Below are positions 13,650 to 17,187 of a stretch of DNA of 17,187 bases, piece after piece. The stretch comes from an uncultured Collinsella sp. GTDB taxonomy: Bacteria > Actinomycetota > Coriobacteriia > Coriobacteriales > Coriobacteriaceae. Below the pieces are notes generated by a model. That model was not told where the DNA came from, made no database searches, and saw only the letters and a list, made by a program, of their open reading frames with translations. The stretch spans positions 1-17,187 of the forward strand of contig CATWQC010000033.1 of the NCBI GenBank assembly GCA_958352845.1. The letters are read 5' to 3'. Within the stretch, counting starts at the first letter, position 1. The number at the start of each line of letters is the position of its first letter. A program made the translations under genes and the position numbers.

Positions 13650-15083
13650 ATGGCTGTTATTAATGTGCTGCCTTCGGATGGGAAGGTTATTGACGAGGGT
13701 CCTGTTGGTTGCTCTGTTGATGTTTGCTGTAATGACTTTCGTCATCTCGATATTGGACTGCCGCCCGAGATTCTTCGACTCAAGGATGCCGGATATTTGA
13801 CGCAGACTGTTGCGGCTTGTGATCGTCTTTTGGGGCAGAATCCCGATCCCTCGCTTGCTGCCTGCGTTCGTGCCGAGCGGTATCGCATGCTTGAGACGCC
13901 GCTTCATTTTTCGGTGTCGCGCGATCGGGCTATTGCGATGATTCGCGAGGAGTGGCCTGAGTTTACCGAGGAGCAGTTTGACGATCTGATTGACCGTAAG
14001 CGTATTGACTGGCGCTTTATCGATGGTGAGCTGTTCGTTCTCGACAACTTCCTCGATTCGCTTCGCGTATATCCCAAAGAGGTCCCCGGCATGCGTCCCG
14101 ATTCTACGGACGGAATAGCACTGCGCAACGAGATGCTCAAGGAGATGGAGTCGCAAAACGGATTGACTCGCGTTATTACGCTTAAGGCGTCCTTGTCTGT
14201 CCCCGGCGCTCTAGAGGGGGAGACCGTTCGCGCTTGGCTACCCGTTGCCGCCGCCTGTCGTCAACAGTCTCATATCGAGGTTCTCGATATGATGCCGGAG
14301 GGTGCTGTTGCTCCCGCGAACGCTTCGGCGCGTACCGCCTCGTGGTCTTCTTCGAGTGATCGCTCATTCTCGGTGACCTATCGCTATCAAATCAATGCAG
14401 CTTATCGCGATATTTATGGGGGTGCGCTTCCGTCGCATCCGTGTATGGACGCGCCGTTGCCCGAAGATATTTCTGAGGACCGTCCGCACATTGCATTCAC
14501 GCCGTATCTGCAGCAGCTGACGGCCGGTGTTGTTGACGGACTCGAGGATCCGCTCGATCGCGCTCGTGCTATCTATGATTATCTGACGCAGCATATCGAC
14601 TATCGCTATCAGCCGCCGTACTTGCTTTTGGGATCTATTGCCGATGACTGCGCGCATTCGCTCCGCGGCGATTGCGGCGTTATGGCGCTCACGTTTATCA
14701 CCATGTGCCGTATCGCGGGCGTGCCTGCCCGTTGGCAGAGCGGCCTGTACGTTGCGCCCGATTCGGTGGGGTCGCACGACTGGGCAGAGTTCTATACGCC
14801 GCAGACCGGTTGGCTCAACGCCGACGTGTCATTTGGATCTTCTGCTCGCAGGATGGGGGAGGAGTGGCGCCGCCGTCACTACTTTGGCAATCTCGACCCG
14901 TGGCGTATGGTGGCCAACAATCGATTCCAGGCAGAGTTTGAGCCCTCTTTCGACGGCATGCGCGAGGACCCTTACGATAACCAGATGGGTGAGGCTTCGG
15001 TCGACGGTCGCGGATGCCGTCAGCGCGAGATGCTCCGCACAGTCGAACTCATCGAAATGCTCGAAGTTCCATTTTCGGACTAA
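13650..15083 (+). CDS. Cytosolic transglutaminase-like (papain-fold) protein
   Basis: A protein of 477 residues starting at ATG 13650, with GGAG seven bases upstream; GTG 13632 is an alternative. The transglutaminase core is in the C-terminal third, with a complete triad: C342 in RGDCGVMALTF, H376 in SHDWAEFY and D392 in LNADVSFG. The middle part (about 172-260) is beta rich and resembles the domain that precedes the core in this family (VITLKASLSVPG, VRAWLPV). The first about 170 residues are helical and charged (IREEWPEFTEEQFDDLIDRKRIDW) and I do not recognise them. There is no signal peptide or membrane segment, so it should act in the cytosol, as a peptidase or amidase-type enzyme of unknown substrate. 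Codon use is less biased and more T-rich than in fba or the ribosomal genes. It stands alone between repeats and a tRNA. Confidence 0.85.
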   Translation: MAVINVLPSDGKVIDEGPVGCSVDVCCNDFRHLDIGLPPEILRLKDAGYLTQTVAACDRLLGQNPDPSLAACVRAERYRMLETPLHFSVSRDRAIAMIREEWPEFTEEQFDDLIDRKRIDWRFIDGELFVLDNFLDSLRVYPKEVPGMRPDSTDGIALRNEMLKEMESQNGLTRVITLKASLSVPGALEGETVRAWLPVAAACRQQSHIEVLDMMPEGAVAPANASARTASWSSSSDRSFSVTYRYQINAAYRDIYGGALPSHPCMDAPLPEDISEDRPHIAFTPYLQQLTAGVVDGLEDPLDRARAIYDYLTQHIDYRYQPPYLLLGSIADDCAHSLRGDCGVMALTFITMCRIAGVPARWQSGLYVAPDSVGSHDWAEFYTPQTGWLNADVSFGSSARRMGEEWRRRHYFGNLDPWRMVANNRFQAEFEPSFDGMREDPYDNQMGEASVDGRGCRQREMLRTVELIEMLEVPFSD

Positions 15084-15122
15084 TCGGTAGAAAGCTGTGA
15101 TAAACTAACTCACGCATTACGT

Positions 15123-15209
15123 GCCCGAGTGGCGGAATTGGCAGACGCAGTGGACTCAAAATCCACCGTTGGCAACAACGTGCGAGTTCGAGTCTCGCCT
15201 CGGGCACCA
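15123..15209 (+). tRNA. tRNA-Leu (anticodon CAA)
   Basis: An 87-nt class II tRNA with encoded CCA. The acceptor stem GCCCGAG (15123-15129) pairs with CTCGGGC (15199-15205), followed by A and CCA (15207-15209). The anticodon arm GTGGA-CTCAAAA-TCCAC gives anticodon CAA, reading UUG. A long variable arm (GTTGGCAACAAC) and a T arm containing GTTCGAGTC are present. Confidence 0.95.
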
Positions 15210-15255
15210 TACATGCAAGTGAGCGTTCAAGGGGGTTGCGGCCCCCTTTTTCGTG
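15187..15255 (+). repeat. Direct repeat copy 1: tRNA-Leu 3' end plus terminator
   Basis: A 69-nt block running from the T loop (TTCGAGTCTCGCCTCGGGCA) through CCA, the spacer and the terminator to TTTTTCGTG. It recurs at 15371-15438. Confidence 0.9.
15229..15251 (+). terminator. Intrinsic terminator of tRNA-Leu
   Basis: AAGGGGG (15229-15235) pairs with CCCCCTT (15242-15248) around TTGCGG, with a T run ending at 15251. Confidence 0.85.
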
Positions 15256-15370
15256 CCGAACTCGCGTGAGCGCGCGAAGCGTTAAGCAAACAGGCCTGCG
15301 GCCTGTTTGTAGCGGAGCGTGGCGAGGGCGCCGCGCGTCCGAAGCCCGGGGCTTCGCGAAGCGAAGGCCC
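15256..15370. repeat. Palindrome-rich filler between the two tRNA-end copies
   Basis: It contains AAACAGGCC-TGC-GGCCTGTTT (15288-15308, extendable by C-G to 10 bp), GAAGCCCGGGGCTTC (15341-15355) and the overlapping palindrome GCTTCGCGAAGC (about 15351-15362). No coding frame is credible. It resembles a REP-type or foldback repeat. Confidence 0.6.
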
Positions 15371-15438
15371 TTCGAGTCTCGCCTCGGGCACCATACATGC
15401 AAGCGAGCGTTCAAGGGGGTCAAGGCCCCTTTTTCGTG
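15371..15438 (+). repeat. Direct repeat copy 2: duplicated tRNA-Leu 3' end and terminator
   Basis: Identical to 15187 onward through the CCA and following spacer except T to C at the ACATGCAAG(T/C)GAGCG position, then a slightly altered terminator. It lacks the 5' two thirds of the tRNA, so it cannot make a tRNA. The copies start 184 nt apart. Confidence 0.9.
15413..15434 (+). terminator. Second intrinsic terminator within the duplicated block
   Basis: AAGGGG (15413-15418) pairs with CCCCTT (15426-15431), followed by a T run to 15434. Confidence 0.7.
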
Positions 15439-15443
15439 TACGT

Positions 15444-15473
15444 AATGTGATAACGCGCTGTACGTGTTATTAT
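15444..15473 (+). promoter_or_regulatory. Possible promoter of infC-rpmI-rplT
   Basis: TATTAT at 15468-15473 is a fair -10 box; there is no clear -35 (AATGTG/ATGTGA at about 15444-15450). It is the only AT-rich promoter-like patch between the last terminator and the leader, and would give a leader RNA of about 175 nt. Confidence 0.35.
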
Positions 15474-15506
15474 TCGCAAGGCGTTGTTCCCGCAATGCCC
15501 TAAAGA

Positions 15507-15636
15507 GGAACCCGAGGGTTCCCACCTTTTGGCGCCAATGAGCAGCTGACTGGTCATACAACTTAGATTGCCTTCCTCAAATCGAGGAAGTCTATGTGTA
15601 CGACCTGGTTGCTGAGAAGCGCCGGGTTATTTTTTT
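15507..15636 (+). promoter_or_regulatory. Structured leader with attenuator before infC
   Basis: Three hairpins lie in series: GGAACCC/GGGTTCC (15507-15522), CTTCCTC/GAGGAAG (15572-15590) and ACCTGG...CCGGGT (15603-15627) with an inner GCT-GAGA-AGC. The last is followed by TTA and seven Ts (15630-15636), so it is a complete intrinsic terminator six bases before the infC ribosome site. In Firmicutes this operon is controlled by L20 binding its leader; the placement here suggests comparable attenuation, though the known L20-leader fold was not verified. Confidence 0.65.
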
Positions 15637-15655
15637 ATGAATGGAGGTAGGGAAA

Positions 15656-16210
15656 ATAGCTAAGTCTGATGACACCCGCATCAATGACGAGATTACTGCA
15701 TCTTCGTGCCGTTTGATTGGCGTCGATGGCTCTCAGCTCGGCCTGTTCGCCATCCGCGATGCCCAGCGCGTCGCCGACGATCAGGGTCTCGACCTGGTCG
15801 AGATCGCTCCCAACGCGGAGCCGCCGGTCTGCAAGGTCATGGACTACGGTAAGTTCAAGTACCAGCAGGCCATGAAGGCCAAGGCTGCTCGTAAGAACCA
15901 GTCCAAGGTCGAGGTCAAGGAAATGAAGTTCCGACCCAAGATCGACGTTGGCGACTACGAGACCAAGAAGGGCCACGTTCTGCGTTTCCTCAAGAAGGGC
16001 GCACGCGTTAAGATCACCATCATGTTCCGCGGCCGTGAGATGGCTCACCCGGAGCAGGGCCTTAACGTTCTCGAGCGTCTCGCCGAGGATCTCAAGCCTT
16101 ACGCTACGGTCGAGTCCAAGCCTAAGATGGAAGGCCGTAACATGCTTATGCTGCTCGCCCCGATTAAGGGCGCCTTCGATGAGGATAAAGCGGCAAGCGA
16201 TACTAAGTAA
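15656..16210 (+). CDS. infC: Translation initiation factor IF-3, probably AUA start
   Basis: IF-3 of 184 residues if started at ATA 15656. Conserved blocks: RINDEI near the N-terminus, LVEIAPNAEPPVCKVMDYGKF, KEMKFRPKIDVGDYETK, RGREMAHPEQG and a C-terminal LMLLAPIKG. It binds the 30S subunit, prevents early 50S joining and rejects non-canonical start codons. GGAGG at 15643-15647 lies eight bases before ATA 15656, whereas ATG 15641 has no ribosome site and itself contains the GGAGG. Rare starts (AUU, AUC, AUA) are a known feature of infC and allow IF-3 to repress its own translation. It is the first gene of infC-rpmI-rplT, 32 nt before rpmI. Confidence 0.93.
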   Translation: MAKSDDTRINDEITASSCRLIGVDGSQLGLFAIRDAQRVADDQGLDLVEIAPNAEPPVCKVMDYGKFKYQQAMKAKAARKNQSKVEVKEMKFRPKIDVGDYETKKGHVLRFLKKGARVKITIMFRGREMAHPEQGLNVLERLAEDLKPYATVESKPKMEGRNMLMLLAPIKGAFDEDKAASDTK

Positions 16211-16242
16211 CTAGTGTTCTGTAACCGATTAAGGAGTATTTC

Positions 16243-16434
16243 ATGCCTAAGATGAAGTCCCACAGCGGCACCAAGAAGCGTTTCCGCAAGACTGGTACCG
16301 GCAAGCTTATGCGCGCCAAGGCTTTCAAGAGCCACATCCTGAGCAAGAAGTCCACCAAGCGTAAGCGTGGCTTCCGTCAGGAGACCGAGATTGCCGCTGC
16401 CGACCGCAAGGTCATCAAGTCGCGTCTCGCCTAA
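16243..16434 (+). CDS. rpmI: 50S ribosomal protein L35
   Basis: A 63-residue basic protein beginning MPKMKSHSGTKKRFRKTGTGK, with RGFRQETEI and a C-terminal KSRLA as in the L35 family, at normal length. ATG 16243 has AAGGAG about eight bases upstream. It sits between infC and rplT in the standard order, and codon use is that of a highly expressed gene. The 46-nt gap to rplT carries a T-rich patch (CCCGTTTTTCGTTTT) but no strong hairpin. Confidence 0.96.
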   Translation: MPKMKSHSGTKKRFRKTGTGKLMRAKAFKSHILSKKSTKRKRGFRQETEIAAADRKVIKSRLA

Positions 16435-16480
16435 GTTCGCGTTCCCGTTTTTCGTTTTACCGTCTAGGAGTTGATAGAAC

Positions 16481-16840
16481 ATGGCACGTATTAAGCGCGC
16501 TGTTGCCGCCAAGAAGAAGCGCCGTACCGTTATGCACCGTGCGAAGGGTTACTACGGTGCCGCTTCGCGTACTTACAAGCATGCTAAAGAGCAGGTCCAG
16601 CACTCCCTGCAGTATCAGTATCGTGATCGCCGCAACAAGAAGCGCGAGATCCGTTCTCTTTGGATCACTCGTATCAACGCTGCTGCTCGCCTGAACGACA
16701 TCTCTTACTCTCAGTTCATGCACGGCCTGAAGGTTGCCGGCATCGAGCTCGACCGCAAGGTCCTGGCTCAGATGGCTTACGAGGACATCGAGTCCTTCAA
16801 CGAGCTGGCTACCATCGCCAAGAAGGCTCTCGAGGCCTAA
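16481..16840 (+). CDS. rplT: 50S ribosomal protein L20
   Basis: A 119-residue protein with the L20 signature: MARIKRAVAAKKKRR, AKGYYGAASRTY, QYQYRDRRNKKREIRSLWI, RINAAARLNDISYSQFMHGL and AYEDIESFNELATIAKKAL. It binds 23S rRNA early in 50S assembly and, in several bacteria, represses this operon through the leader RNA. ATG 16481 has TAGGAG ahead of it. It is followed by a strong terminator. Confidence 0.97.
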   Translation: MARIKRAVAAKKKRRTVMHRAKGYYGAASRTYKHAKEQVQHSLQYQYRDRRNKKREIRSLWITRINAAARLNDISYSQFMHGLKVAGIELDRKVLAQMAYEDIESFNELATIAKKALEA

Positions 16841-16859
16841 TAGATTCTCTTGAATCGCT

Positions 16860-16897
16860 AGGGGAGTGTCGCGTTGTGCGCGGCGCTCCCTCTTTTT
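16860..16897 (+). terminator. Intrinsic terminator of infC-rpmI-rplT
   Basis: GGGAGTGTCGCG (16862-16873) pairs with CGCGGCGCTCCC (16879-16890) with two G-U pairs, followed by TCTTTTT (16891-16897). Confidence 0.85.
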
Positions 16898-17187
16898 ATC
16901 TGAAGCGCGGTTTACATTGCTAAAAGCGCGGGTAGATAAACACTTACAGGTGACCGATCTCTATATATTCCTGAACCAAAGGGTCATCATCTGATACGTG
17001 CGGAAGATCCGCACCAGTCTTTCTATTACCTATAGAAAGCAATATGTTGTGTAGGACTTGTGAAGAGTGGAATTGACGTCCCACAGAGCTTCGCGGTCTG
17101 GCAATATATCTCCTTGCCGCGCGGCCCGGTGCAACCGGATGAGCCGCAAAGCGTGCACCTTGAGAACCGGATACTGCGAGGATGGAC
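16898..17187. other. Gene-free tail; two hairpins and a probable 16S rRNA leader at the end
   Basis: No gene is seen in the last 290 bases. Hairpins: GTGCGGA-AGA-TCCGCAC (16998-17014) and CTTTCTAT-TACCT-ATAGAAAG (17019-17039). GC content falls in 16920-17070, as in a promoter/leader region. The end contains CACCTTGAGAACCGGATACT (17157-17176), which resembles the TTGAGAAC(T)-type motif found a few tens of bases upstream of 16S rRNA genes in many Gram-positives; AACCGGAT also occurs at about 17134-17141. If correct, an rRNA operon starts just past the window. No promoter with good spacing could be fixed. Confidence 0.45.

Noticed and set aside
15049..15561. Long minus-strand open frame (170 codons) across tRNA-Leu and its duplicated end
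   Set aside because: It is antisense to a certain tRNA, both terminators and repeats; it exists only because the repeats happen to be open on that strand and has no ribosome site or family features.
17072..17106. TTGACG ... AATATAT as an rRNA promoter
   Set aside because: The distance between the two boxes is about 25 nt or more, too long for a sigma-A type promoter.

Overview
The window looks like a chromosomal segment of a high-GC Gram-positive gut-type actinobacterium, most likely class Coriobacteriia (Collinsella-like). This is inferred from the GC-rich codon use, the RecJ exonuclease fused to a RecQ-like helicase, a bifunctional Rel, a DUF3173/integrase mobile-element module and clear Shine-Dalgarno starts. 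I could not run a database search, so the genus is a guess.

Region 1 (about 1-5600) is the right-hand part of an integrated mobile element; its left end is outside the window. All genes point right: a truncated beta-rich protein, a small beta-rich protein (113 aa), a 64-aa single-pass membrane protein, a 174-aa anchored protein, an FtsK/TcpA-like DNA translocase with two membrane segments, a structured non-coding interval that looks like a replication or transfer origin, an HUH-type rolling-circle Rep, a DUF3173 protein and a tyrosine integrase. The order (small beta protein, FtsK, Rep, recombination module) resembles the DNA-processing core of Tn916/ICEBs1 and the minimal layout of actinomycete AICEs, with no type IV secretion genes visible. 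The integrase reading frame is broken by an apparent -1 frameshift between its arm-binding and catalytic domains.

Region 2 (5640-13300) is host core genome: a recJ-recQ fusion and rel (15 nt apart, probably an operon), a strong hairpin terminator, a metallo-beta-lactamase-fold hydrolase, and class II fructose-bisphosphate aldolase with its own likely promoter.

Region 3 (13300-15640) holds a large nested inverted repeat followed by a degenerate tandem copy, a cytosolic transglutaminase-like protein, and tRNA-Leu(CAA). The 3' end of the tRNA and its terminator are duplicated 184 nt downstream, with a palindrome-rich filler between, as left by past site-specific integration.

Region 4 (15440-16900) is the infC-rpmI-rplT translation operon. 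It has a structured leader ending in a terminator-like hairpin immediately before infC, and infC probably starts at an AUA codon. A terminator closes the operon. The last 290 bases have no gene, carry two hairpins, and end in a motif resembling the leader just upstream of a 16S rRNA gene, so an rRNA operon may begin just past the window.
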